Assembly (NCBI GenBank): GCA_039090855.1
Contig: CM076991.1
Location: forward strand, 74,031,349-74,095,348
Source: Macrothele yani
Taxonomy: Eukaryota; Arthropoda; Arachnida; Araneae; Macrothelidae
Direction: 5' to 3'
DNA length: 64,000 bases
Part shown: one piece after another, positions 11,581 through 22,785 of the stretch
How the letters are laid out: every line of letters starts with the position of its first letter
Numbering within the stretch: position 1 is the first letter of the stretch
The notes under the pieces: generated by a model
Database searches by the model: none
The model's input: only the letters and a program-made list of their open reading frames with translations
Told to the model about the DNA's origin: nothing
Translations under genes and position numbers: made by a program

Positions 11581-11836
11581 ATTCCTGGTTCAAAAACCTT
11601 TCATTTGATACACATTTGAAGAAAATTGGAGTCATACAGCATTAATTATGAGCATTTAACTGATATCAACAGTAAATCCAAGATGGCGGCCAATATGGCA
11701 GCTTTCCACTGCTAAAATTTTTCTAGACTTTTCATACATTGTTTAGGATGGTTTTCCGAGTCTGAAAAGCCTTACTTCATTTTTATTACAATTAGTTTGA
11801 TGTTTGGCCTTTTTTTATCATAAAATGACTGGACTA
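11581..11836 (-). repeat. Right terminal inverted repeat of element A
   Basis: This is the inverse complement of 3013-3268, from ATTCCTGGTT on the inside to GACTGGACTA at the outer edge. A few small indels separate the arms, consistent with an old insertion. Confidence 0.8.
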
Positions 11837-13576
11837 TTTATTACCTGGGCCATTAACCTGTAGGATTGTTAAATGAGAGCTAGACACATAATTAAAGCAC
11901 AGGTAATCAAAAATAACAATTATATTTTGAGAATAGAATACAACTTGTTTACAACTATGTGTAAGAGCAAGGAAGCAGTAACACACACTGTTGCCATATG
12001 GTTAGACACAAATTAGTTGTGGAAATAATAAAATCAAAGTCAACTCAACTAAACACTTAAAATCTATTTCTGATTCCTGGGTTCCCCAAAATACAGCGCT
12101 TATCTGTTAAACCATATGAGTGGTACAGGATTGACCCATGTACATTGTGTGTGTGTGTTCCTGCTGTGTACTTGCAATTGACTTATGGCAGTTTCAAAGG
12201 TAATCAGTGTGAACCCTCAGTGCTGTCTGTCCCCCTTCTATTCTTTCCTTTGGCTGATCCTTGAATTGTTCCACTCTTCCCAATGGCCAATGTTCCCTCA
12301 CCAACTTGCCCTTCCACACCCAGACCGGCATCAAGCACAAACAACACATTAACAGAAACCATATGTATTACTTACCAAGCTTAAGAAGCACTTGTCCTCT
12401 TCACCATCACTCTCAGGCAAAACATTTGCTGTAAAAAGATTCAACTCAGGCAGGAAAATCGTACGACTTCAGAAACCACAAATTCTGCTTCATTGAAGTT
12501 ACAGTTTGGTTGGACAACTTTTAATTCAGTTACAGTTCAAGTTTTTACATCTCTTGAATGAAAATTTTCTTCCCCTTTTACCCCCTTTTTCTCTCCTGAG
12601 GAGGCCTGATTTTGGTAAAATCTCCCTAAAAAGAGAAATTTTCCTTGAAAATGGAACCCCTGCTCTGGTCCCAAGTTTCTTATTAGGTGCAGAAAACATC
12701 ATTTTAAAAATCCTGCATTGTGCACTAAGTTTGTTCAAGCCTGTAGATGTTTGTTGTAGGTTACAATTTGAACAGACCTATCATTGCACTGTATTTTAAG
12801 AAGGAGTATTTGGAACATATGTCCTTGAAAAAATTCAGAAGTCCTGGAATTTTGTGACTGAATAATTGTATGAATCATTGCTGGTTTTCTAGTTGATTGT
12901 GGGATCATATTTCCATAGCCCAAGCCAAACCTTTTTTATTACTTGTTTTATTTTGGTCTTCTTTGGTGCCAAATATGGGTCTCATGCCAGATTTTTCTAA
13001 TAAACAAAAATTGTTTTGTTCTTAATCAACTGATTTTTTCCCCCATAAAAGCTTTTTCTTACAAAATATTAACTTTTTTTGTTTATAGAAACCAATATCC
13101 AATTTTGTCCATTTTTGTTGTTGCATATTTTTAATAGGCCAAAAACAGTAAAAACAAGAGTAGATTGAGCATTACAATTAGTTTGAATTATAAAACATTA
13201 ACTTTGTTTCAAATTTTGTGCTATTGATTTCATGAGCATCATATTGTTCTGTCATTTTTATAAGTATATTTATCTTTGTATTTTAAATCACCATAATTTT
13301 CATTTAATAATTTTAATTCAGGTTTGAAAATTGCTGGCCTGCCCTTATGAAAGATGCTAATGGCATCATATTTTTGTATAGCTCTGAGCCATTGAATATT
13401 GAAAAAGAAATGGATATGTGGTAAATATGCAATTACTGTATTTAACCATTTTATGCTAAAGATTTCATACAGCCTTCCTAGCTATTAATGAAAAACATTC
13501 ACAAGCTAGTAGTGACAATATAGTATAGAAAAAGTTTTGAGAAATTATCCAAATTTTATTTTAATCAGGAAAAAGA
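11837..13576. other. AT-rich spacer with one dispersed-repeat fragment
   Basis: I see no supported gene here. About 12690-12880 aligns with 20160-20345 inside the hAT-like element; shared landmarks are AAGTTTGTTCAAGC / AAGTTTGTCCAAGC and GTCCTGGAATTTTGTGA. It is probably a fragment of the same repeat family. The remainder is low-complexity, poly-T-rich sequence. Confidence 0.5.
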
Positions 13577-13990
13577 CATAATATCTAAGGTATTATTACC
13601 TGATATTGGCAAAGTATTTCACACATTGTTGCTCTGTGAGGTACTTGCTCCCAGCACGAGAGAGGTCATTGTTATGGGTTTTTTCGGTTAGTTAAAATTT
13701 TTTATTAAATGAAACAATTAGGTTATATTATTATCAATTCACATTCATTCGTTCGTACAATCAAACGTTTTAAATTTACTATTAATTAAAAATTGTATTA
13801 GAAAAAGTTATACTTATCGGGTCGGGAGACGTCTCTCAAGAGGCTCTTCATCCCGTTCTTATGGTGAGTGCTTTCAACACAGTCGGTGTGTCATCGTCGG
13901 GCCTTCTACATCTACATGAGGATTTCCTCGCATGTGTGTAGCCGCTGGAGTTGCATCGCAAGAAACGAAGGGAAAGGGTTGTATGTGTTA

Positions 13991-14134
13991 GGTGATTGCA
14001 TCTCATGTGTCTCCATCTATTGAATAGGTGATTGCTTCTCATGTGTCTCCATCTATTGAATAGGTGATTGCTTCTCATGTGTCTCCATCTATTGAATAGG
14101 TGATTGCTTCTCATGTGTCTCCATCTATTGGATG
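13991..14134 (+). repeat. 36-bp tandem repeat, four copies, in one arm of PLE-B
   Basis: Four consecutive 36-bp units start at 13991, 14027, 14063 and 14099. Each begins GGTGATTGC(T/A)TCTCATG and ends CCATCTATTG. The opposite arm (about 15275-15315) has only one unit, so the expansion happened after the palindrome formed. Confidence 0.9.
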
Positions 14135-14389
14135 AGTTGGTAGTCATAAGTGCAATGTATCAGTCGTAAGTACAATTTTTTCTTTTTTTTTTTTTTTTTG
14201 TGTAGCTATTTTTGATCTATTGTTGTTTATTTGTAGAAACAGGTGTGTTATTTTTAGTCCTTTATTAAATGGTGTGACTTTTTGTAATGTTCTTTTTTTC
14301 TTTTTGTCTTTTTTTTATGGATTTTTTTCGCTTTATATAAGTGACTTCCAGGCTGTATCTAGGTTGGTAGGGTCTTGTAAGTTGCATAT

Positions 14390-14990
14390 TTTATCTTTTT
14401 TTTTTTTTTTTTGTTCAATTATAATGCTTTCAGAAATCCTTAATTCTTTTTCGTTTGTTTGGGTGGCTAGTAATTTAATATTTTCAAAATCAGGATATTG
14501 TTTATGATTAATGCAGTGTTGAATGATTGCAGTTTTTTCTTCTTTTTTGTTCCAGTTTTTTATATGTTGTGTAATCTTTTAATTAATATATTTTTTGTGC
14601 TACCAATGTAAGAGATGTGGTCTCCAAAACTCTGTGAAGCAATAGGAATTTCATACACGCCTGCTGATTGTAGTATATTATTGTTATATTTTTCTTTATA
14701 ACTAAGTCACCAATACTCTGAACAGAATGACCAAAAATAATGTTGTGTTTCTTCATTGATCGTAAAATTTTTTCACTTAGTCCTCTAATAAAAGGAAAAC
14801 AACCTGAAAATTTGTATTTGTTTTTTGGAATGTTTTTACTAGACTCCTTTAAATTCTTTTTGTATTCAAATATCAACCTTTTAACAGTTTTTTTGTCATA
14901 CCCATATTGTTTGGTTGTGTTAATAAGCCATTGGATTTCTTCTTCTCTGTACTTTCTATTTGAGGAATGTGTGAAGGCTCATTTTACCCA
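14390..14990 (-). pseudogene. PLE-B RT C-terminus and GIY-YIG endonuclease remnant
   Basis: Minus-strand frames encode the PLE linker (KYKFSGCFPFIRGLSEKIL, then KKHNIIFGHSV). After a frameshift comes a GIY-YIG-type core: SAGVYEIPIA, then SYIGSTKN, then R..H and a K-rich tail. The GIY-YIG domain nicks target DNA during PLE integration. The RT palm is absent, so the copy is 5'-truncated. Frameshifts make it inactive. Confidence 0.65.
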
Positions 14991-15405
14991 GTTCCTAATA
15001 CTATTGACTTTGAGTTTTTGGGTGTTCAAATTGATATGGGATCATTATAGGTACATATGTTGGTTTTCTAAAACCAGGTACAGCCTGGAAGTCGTTTATA
15101 AAAAGCGAAAAAATCCATAAAAAAAGACAAAAAAAAAAAAGATCATTACGAAAAGTCACACTATTTAAGAAAGGACTAAAAATAATACACCTGTTTATAC
15201 AAATAAATAACAATAGCTCAAAAATAGCTACACAAAAAAAAAGGAAAAATTGTACTTACGACTGATATACCTACCAACTCATCCAATAGATGGCGACACA
15301 TGAGAAGCAATCACCTAATACATACAAACCTTTCCCTTCGTTTCCTGACATACAACTCCAGCGGCTACACACACGCGAGGAAATCCTCATGTAGATGTAG
15401 AAGGC

Positions 15406-15434
15406 CTGACGATGATACACGGGCTGTGTCGAAA
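15406..15434 (+). ncRNA. Hammerhead-ribozyme-like core in PLE-B
   Basis: CTGACGA (15406-15412) is followed by a possible six-pair helix II (GATACA / TGTGTC with one G-T wobble) and GAAA (15431-15434), matching the conserved hammerhead core CUGANGA...GAAA. I could not define helices I and III or the cleavage triplet. PLE terminal regions are known to carry hammerheads. The opposite arm has CCGACGA, a broken core. Confidence 0.45.
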
Positions 15435-15733
15435 GCACTCGCCATAAGAACGGGGCGAAGAGCCTCTTGAGAGACGTCTCCCGACCCGATGAGTATAACT
15501 TTTTCTAATACAATTTTTAATCAATAGTAAATTTAAAACTTTGATTGTATGAACGAATGAATGTGAACTGATAATAATATAACCTAATTGTTTCATTTAA
15601 TAAAATTTTTTAACTAACCGAAAAAACCCATAACAATGACTGACCTCTCTCGTGCTGGGAGCACGTGCTTAACGAAGCAACAACGTGCGAAATACTTTGC
15701 CAATATCAGGTAATAATACCTTAGATATTATGT

Positions 15734-16582
15734 ATTTTTAGTTTAAAGCACTTTTATAACATAAGACAACCCTTAAGGTTTGTCTCATGAATTACATATT
15801 CCGTAATTTAATCCGGAAGTTTCAAATGTTGAACTAATGACATGGGCAATCATACCTTTCTTGTGCGCGTAGTGACATGAATTGTTTCTGTTAGGAAGTT
15901 TGAAAGTAGAAGTATTGTGTATCAGTTTGACATGATAAAAGCTTTTGCCATGTTATATAAAAAAAGTAACTTTTTTATGAGATTTTTTCAACATGTGATG
16001 GAGTTGTGTACTCTTTAGCAGTATTTCCAGTATTATTTTGTGCATTTTTCATCTGAGTGCAAACCTTGTGGAGATTCATTGCAGAGCTTTGCTAATTCAA
16101 ATACTGTCCAAGAAAAATGCAACAAACAAACAAAACAGACAATCATTTGTCTTTTAGATAGTCTAGTCTTTTTTTAGCAGTTAGTCAGCTTGGTGAGTAG
16201 GAGAGCATATTGTAATCAAAATGGCAAATTTCTTTTAAATGTTCTTTATTGCTGAAAATAATGCGAGAGAATACTCTCTTTGTTCAAGGCAAGAGCTTTC
16301 CAGTCTGTTATTCCCAAATATATGTAAATTTTGCTTGTTCATTTTGAGTATGGACAAGTATTCATTTGTTAGTTCAGATATTTTCCCCACTCAGGCAGTA
16401 GAACAAAAGTATCATTACTACAGATGTATGTATATTTAATCTTTTTAATTTTCAGGAAGCTAAGAAAAACTCTTGATACCAGGAAGATAATTGATTTTAT
16501 GTAAAACAATATACAGGGTGGTTTTTAGTTGAACAAAAAGAAAACTTTATTGTGCATAGTTATAAGGATGCATATAATATAT
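15734..16582. other. Unassigned AT-rich sequence
   Basis: No gene, terminal repeat or RNA structure I can support. The short frames present have no recognisable motifs. Confidence 0.5.
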
Positions 16583-16889
16583 TTATATGGTCCGTGCTAG
16601 TCGGAGCAAAACGTCCCCTAGATGACGGTAATGGATTATTACCGAAAGTACTCGGGTTATGAAAAATTATTGAAGTAAATGAGGAGGCGGCAAAGGAAAA
16701 AAAAACTCATTTGGTGACGAGGCCAGTTAAATTCCAACGGAAAAAAAAAAAAAATGAAGTGGACCCACAACTAAATGAAAAACCCCCATGCCGCATCCAC
16801 ATAATGGAAATAAGAATTGAAAGCCAAACCCCACATGCGGTAAGTGTTAATCGAACTTTACCAACAAAAAGGGAAGTTCAAAAATGCAA
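16583..16889 (+). mobile_element. 5'-truncated PLE 3' fragment (PLE-C) with 11-bp TSD
   Basis: This 307-bp piece matches the last part of the arms at 48917-50505, from the block TCCGTGCTAGTCGGAGCAAA to the shared 3' end TTCAAAAATGCAAA. It is flanked by direct repeats ATATAATATAT at 16572-16582 and 16890-16900. It contains only the 3' non-coding end with the hammerhead-like CTAGATGACGGTAAT region, as produced by abortive target-primed reverse transcription. Confidence 0.85.
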
Positions 16890-18002
16890 ATATAATATAT
16901 AGTTCAACACACCAAGTTTTACCTTTTTTCACAAATGCTGCTTAATGTGGCTTCCCTTGGTTACCCTGCAAATGTACCATCTGTAAATCAGTTTTTTCCA
17001 AGCATGTCAGCATCAACCAGTTCGAGCAGCAGTGATTCTTGATTTCAGTTCAGGAAGGGACTTGGGAAGCGGCGAAAGGTAAACCTGATTTCAGGGCTCG
17101 GAGCGAGTCACCTTTCTCACCTTCTGTGAGTTTTTTCCACCTTCCTCACCTTTTTCGTTGAAATCATGAGTTAAAACGCTGGCGCCACTCACTGCCATCC
17201 AGTAAAATGTGCACAGACTACCTGCTGAACTGTGACGCAGGGCAGCATGATGAGAGACTGTAACTGACCCAGTTCCCGTGAAGTGCTTCGTAGCCCCTCC
17301 CCCCTGCATTCAGGCTTCTCTTCCTGCATTTTGCGATGTTTCTTATTGCAGGGCTGCCAGTGGCGACTATTGCTACTATTTTTGATGGCAGGCAACCATG
17401 GCTACTATTTCTTACAAAAAACAGCCAAACGCAACTATTTTCAGAAAAACCTTGAACCATTTTAATTGTAAGGCTACTATTTTCTAAAAAACGTAATTTG
17501 TGTTGTGTATATCGATGGGCTTGTATAACATCACTTTTAATATTGATACATGTGAATATCAACTTTGATATCGATATGTATATTTCAAATCCATGGTTCT
17601 TACGCATCCTGTAATTCCATTTTGTCCTGAAAATGTCCTAAAATTCTGTTACATGTCCTGGAGTTTTATCCATTTCTGCCTTTTTGTCCCTGCACCATGT
17701 TTTGCATTTGAGGATTTTTCTGCTGACATAACTTATGTCTGACAAATTTCCCTCCCCACGCTCTGCAAAATGTGAATGGGGGGGGGGGGGGTGCTATCTG
17801 TTTTCTTGTTTAAGGGGACTGAAGCTGCGTTATTAGCATCTTTTGTGTCATGCTTATGTTATCACTTTGTCTGTCCCACCGGGGAGACCATATCTCCTCA
17901 ATTATTAGTTCCATTTGTAAAATTCTTTTTGTATTGGGAAGCTTAAAATGTGAGAATGATGATCCATTCGTTCCGGTTTTTTTTTCGTTGCACAAACTTC
18001 AA

Positions 18003-19100
18003 CGCTAGAGGGCGCAAATGGAGATTGTATCGAATTTAAAATGCATTTCATATATTTGCTTCTAAATATTTAATTGAAAAAATTCTTTTTCCTTTCAATG
18101 ACATTTATATCGAAGACTATTTTAGTTACAGTCCCTTTTTTAAATAATGCATAAATTTTCCACTTGGGGGCGTAAAGGGAAATCGCGATTTCCCCAATAT
18201 CCCCGCTTCTAAAAGTCCGATTAAAAAAAAATCTTCCTGAGTTGGATACAGCTCTTGAGGTTGAAATGTTTTGCATACAAAAATTCTCATTTCTGGTAAA
18301 GAATGGTTTGGCCACCAGGAGGCACAAATGTTTATTTTGGCTTCTGATGTATTTGCAACAAAATCTGAGCTAGGAACTCGATTGAAAAAAATTCTTCTGT
18401 GAACCAATACCGCTCCACTCGGAAATTTTTTTGAGAATACTTCCTGCTTAAAATAGTGCACAATTTTTCCACCAGAGGCATACACAGAGATCTTATTTTT
18501 GGTCTATATCTCTGTTTCTAGGAGTCCGATTTGAGAAATTCTTTCTTTGTTGGAGAACTTTTTCAGTGCGAAATGTTTCTCATAAAATTTCAAATATTTC
18601 TTAACACAAAAGTGTGCCACTAGAGGGCATAAGCTCACATTTCCGTTTACAGCAATATCTGCGGACTAAAAATACAACAAAAATATTCTCTTTCGATCAG
18701 ATACCTAACTATGAAAACTCCTTATTTGTATTTTCTTCACAAAATAATGCACAATTTTGCCGTTAAAGGGCGCAAATATTTAATGATCAATTTTTCTGAA
18801 TATTTGTACTTCTAAATGTCCAATTTAAAAAATTCTTTTAACACCAGATACCATTTACCTTATAGAACAATTTAGGTTTGTGTTTAGGAGGTTTGTGGTT
18901 CACAATTCTGCCACTAGGTGGTGTTTGTGTACTTCTGTTTGCAGGCTATCACTGCCTGTAAAAACCCTATTGAGAAATTTCTTTTTTATTGTATGCCATT
19001 CGCTATAATAAAGATGGAGAGTGAATAAGATTTTTACTACAATAAGAAATTTTTGTGCTCTTCAAATAATGTACAAATTTCCCCCTAGGGTTGTAAAGGT
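18003..19100 (+). repeat. Diverged ~150-bp tandem array with CCACTAGAGGGC-like boxes
   Basis: A box resembling CCACTAGAGGGCGC recurs at 18003, 18160, 18312, 18469, 18617, 18759, 18911 and about 19081, that is, every 143-170 bases. Between boxes each unit repeats a TCTGCTTCTAAAAGTCCGAT-like block followed by GAAAAATTCTTTT. The units are strongly diverged, so this is an old internal satellite of the element. The box resembles the core of CTCF binding sites, which may be coincidence. Confidence 0.7.
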
Positions 19101-20449
19101 CAAAACATTTTTCTTGCTATCTCTGCTTCCGGGAGACGTATTTGAAAAGTTTTTTTTCCTTAGCATAGCTTTAGCCATGAAGAATGCTTTTCTCCTGTTT
19201 TCAACTTTTCCATTATGCAAAATTCTTTTGCTGAAACACATAGTTATAACATGTTTCCTTCTATATCTGTCCATTTAACTGATTGATTTGAAAATCTTTT
19301 TGTCTCTGATGCCTTCCTTCTGCTATGGGAAACGTTATCTGCGCCATCTGTTAATTTTCGTAACATATTTTTTAGCCACTGGTGGAAGTAAATACCTGAT
19401 TTTGTGTGTGTGTGTGGGGGGGGGGGAGGTATTTTACATTTACTGAAATTTTGTAATGAATACTTTATATAAAAATTTGCGATAAAATCAGATTGCTTTC
19501 TAATATCAAAACGTAAATCTATTTGGCTTTTATAATTAGTTTTTTAATCATGCCCAGTTAAATTGCCATGATCACTAATGAATATAATTGCACACAGCCC
19601 TTGGAAATAAAGTTTTCCCGTTATTCTCTTTCATTTCACGTTGGAAATTTTTGTGCATACTTTGTTTGCTGGTGAGTAAAAATTTAAAACATAGCTACAG
19701 CATTGATATTATGTTGAAAATTCCTTCCCTAAATAAAATGTAACACAAATACTTGCTCCCATGATTATGTGTTTAAGAAATAACAATCCCTTTGGTCCTT
19801 TTAAAAAGTTCTAGATATTTCACCTTTCCTCACCCTTAAATTTCCAATGTAAGCATTATTTCAAAATAATTAAATATGAGTAGTATTTTGTGTATTGGTT
19901 GTGTAGCATATGAAAGCATTTGAAGAGAAATGCCACATACCTATGTATTTTTGAGTTTTATGGGGTTTTTTTTATTATGTAATTTGCTTCAATAATTGAA
20001 CTAAAAGCCAAAGTAGAAAAATAAAAGTTTTCTCAAAATCGGTGTAGTATACTGTATATAAAAGTTTAGTAGATATTAAACCTCGTCACATTTGCAGTGA
20101 CAGTTTTGGTATTTCAGTATTTATCTGTGATACTGAGTTTCTGATTAGCTGCAGCAGACATCATTTTTAACATTCTGCATTAAGTTTGTCCAAGCGTGTA
20201 GGAAGTTGTTTGTTGTATGTTACAAATTGAACAGGTTTCACTATATTTTAAGTAAGAGCATTTGGGTCGTATGTCCTGGAAAAAAATCCAAAAGTCCTGG
20301 AAAAGTCCTGGAATTTTGTGATTGAAAAAGAGCATGAACCATGCGAATCGTTATCGATATGTCTTGTTCAGTTTATTGCTTTCTGCTTTATTGCAAATAT
20401 AATGAAGGAAAGTCAGTGGTAAGTACAGACTATACCCACATGTGATTAA

Positions 20450-20915
20450 AGGAACGACCTACTCAAATCAAGATATTCCCCCGAAAAAATGTCCCGTTTT
20501 TCTCTTTAGAATACGGCAGAGATTGCCGTACTGAAGTGCCAGGAGTGAGCGCGTATCTTGCCTTCGCCACATTAAAGACTGTTGTTTTCTATGCTTACTG
20601 AAGTTTATTTGCTGTTAAATGTATCAATTTCAAGTCAAAAATTTTGTACCTAGAATTTCATGATTGATATGTTCATTGAAATAAATTTGCGTGATTGTTT
20701 TTACACTTTATTTTCCGAATGACACGGAAAATGCATGCTTTCGTCAACAGACATTTAAACTCACTTTACATTATCTACAAACTGTTTAATGTAAATTAGG
20801 AATTATTCATAACGAAAAATTAAGTGGTAATCAAAAAAACACCTGGTGAGACATTTCTGCATATCTGTTAAAAATAACGAGACAGTATTTTTTCTCATTT
20901 GAGTAGGTCGTTCCT
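20450..20915. mobile_element. Short inverted-repeat element (MITE) nested in the hAT-like element
   Basis: A perfect inverted repeat AGGAACGACCTACTCAAAT (20450-20468) recurs inversely at 20897-20915. The 466-bp element has no coding potential. No convincing TSD is visible. Confidence 0.65.
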
Positions 20916-20981
20916 CTAAATACGTAGGTCTAGGTATAGATGTACTTGTATGTATATGAATTTATTCCAAACAGTAAAATT

Positions 20982-21534
20982 AGGATTGATCATTTTTGGA
21001 GAGACATATTGTATCAAAAGACATTTGGAGACTGGAAATATCCATCTGTGGCTAACGTTGTGAAAGCATGCCTTGCTTTATCACATGGCACCTTTGATGT
21101 AGAGAGAGGCCCATAGATCATATAGCAACCATTTGGAAGAGGAGCGGAGATTAAAGGAAAAGCAACTGAAAGCAGAGAAAGAAAATGCTGAGAGATTGAA
21201 ACAAGAATTGCTAAATAAAGGATTTGAAGAGCAGAAAGCAAACTATAGAAAACATGGAAAACAAGATAAAAATTCTTGTTCAAGAAAAAAGGAAGTACAA
21301 GAATCATTAGACTCTATGCTTAAAGAAGCCAGTAAGAGACTAAAGCAAGCATTAAAAGAAAAAAAAAACATACCTGCAATACGAGTTGCTCATGGCTTTC
21401 TAGAAGGAGCAGAGAAACTCCGACAAAAAGAAAGACAACATGAACTTGAAGCATTAAAAATGAACAGGGTAGTTCATATAAGAAAATCTTCCCTAATTGA
21501 TGCATTTTTACAGAAAACCTCAAAAAAGGAATAA
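20982..21534 (+). pseudogene. hAT-like transposase C-terminus
   Basis: The translated sequence RIDHFWRDILYQKTF, then YPSVANVVKACLALSHGTFD and VERG, matches the hAT C-terminal dimerisation region, where LSHG.ADVERGFS is typical. A stop and frame shift follow at about 21115, then an open frame at 21133-21534 gives a long charged tail (EEERRLKEKQLKAEKENAER..., ending DAFLQKTSKKE) predicted to be coiled coil. A related block, YPAVTKVVKAAFFLSRGNGD, occurs at 36080-36170. The N-terminal DNA-binding and catalytic parts are not visible in this element, so the gene is a remnant. Confidence 0.65.
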
Positions 21535-22639
21535 ATCTAAGGTTAATGAGGAAGCTTTTTTGTTAAGCCTACCCTTATATGCACTGATATCAGTGGTATA
21601 AATTCACACTCAATTTTCTGAAATAATTTACTGCATATAACTCCTCCAAATTGCTACCATGGTATAAGAATAATGTAAACTTTAAAGAGGACTCCACCCC
21701 CCCAAGAATGCTAAATGACAAAAAAGTTTGTTTATACATATGGGGGGGGGGTCATATAAAAGTTATTGATGTCCCATGACACTAATTTTCAGAAGAGCTA
21801 TAAAGCAATCATTTCAAAAAATTTGAGCTTTGGTTTTATTATTGTCATCAGTGGGTGTAAGGATAATCTTAGTTTTACTGTTGTTAGAGCTTTGAAAATT
21901 GATCATGGTTAACATCTAGGGATTTTAACTGTCTGCTGTTATAAAAGTAACCCAAATTAGAAGAAAGTAAAGTTTTTTGTTTTCTTATTTCTGTAATTAT
22001 GAGTTGGAATAATTTTACAGGATAAAGTAATTTCTTTATATTTGTCTCAAAAGCATCAAGGACACTGTGAAGAATGACTGTAACATTTTCAAGGCGGGTG
22101 TATATCAGAATAATGCTTCATATCAATTATACCTGACCTACACAGACTTGAGCTTGAATTGTAAGACAGTTGTCAATGCCCTAATGAAATGAAGATGTTT
22201 CAGACAGGTTTTTCACATTTACCTTTCAAATATGGGGATCAAAATAAAATGTACTCTTTTACAACATAATTCAAGATCATGTTATGCACCATTATTTTTA
22301 TTGCTTATGAGTTAAAGAGTTTCCATTATTGAAGAGGGAGATTGCACTATACCCATTCCATTCCTGATGATAATAAACTGGAAGGTTTAATTATTTTAGT
22401 TCTAGGCTTTGTGTTTTTGTTTCATTTTAAACACATTCACAGTGTTGGATATTTATTGTCATAGCTGTACAAAAGACAAGTTTGAAATATTTCCAAATGT
22501 TCATCTATTCGAGTGAGATTCTTGATATACCTCATATCAGATAACTATGATTATTGTGTTTACAGAACAAAACAAGTAATCATCATAACACTGAATGACC
22601 ACAACTATGACCTTTGAAAGAAGAAATACACAAAAAAAT

Positions 22640-22785
22640 TTTCAACACAGTGTGTGAAGCCTTGGAAAATATTTTATTTCAACACAGTGTGTGAAGCCTT
22701 GGAAAATCTTATATTTCAGCACAGTGTGTGAAGCCTTGGAAAATCTTATATTTCAACACAGTGTGAAGCCTTGGAAAATCTTATA
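22640..22785 (+). repeat. Short tandem repeat, about four units
   Basis: The unit TTTCAACACAGTGTGTGAAG followed by CCTTGGAAAATCTTATA is repeated about four times. The sister element has a single unit at about 1257-1300, so this is a copy-specific expansion. Confidence 0.85.

Larger units (their letters stand above)
3013..11836 (-). mobile_element. Large DNA element with ~255-bp terminal inverted repeats (element A)
   Basis: The sequence at 3013-3268 is repeated in inverse orientation at 11581-11836, with about 90% identity by eye. Both arms begin TAGTCCAGTCATTTTA at the outer edge and contain the same GGCGGCCAATATGG-type motif. Between the arms lies one long, decayed minus-strand gene for a PIN-like/CXC protein, interrupted by two nested elements (4621-5829 and 7338-10622). 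Without the nested DNA the element would be about 4.3 kb. I could not identify a clear TSD: the flanks are GTGCCTTA on the left and TTTATTAC on the right. I do not recognise this as a named transposon superfamily. Confidence 0.7.
13577..15733. mobile_element. Palindromic Penelope-like insertion (PLE-B)
   Basis: The left part (13577 to about 14380) is repeated inversely at about 15040-15733. The outermost block ATAATATCTAAGGTATTATT is identical in both arms. The roughly 650-bp centre encodes, on the minus strand, the end of a PLE protein: a FPFIRGLSEKILRSMKKHNI linker followed by a GIY-YIG endonuclease. The arms therefore are the 3' regions of two truncated copies facing outward. This arrangement recurs in other PLE families in this window. 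The sequence immediately outside the arms does not show an obvious TSD. Confidence 0.75.

Noticed and set aside
13848..14147. 99-residue frame with 12-residue NRWRHMRSNHLF repeats
   Set aside because: It is a by-product of a 36-bp tandem repeat (a multiple of three) in PLE non-coding sequence.
14220..15213. Hydrophobic phenylalanine-rich frames resembling membrane proteins
   Set aside because: They arise from poly-T runs on the antisense strand of the PLE GIY-YIG region.
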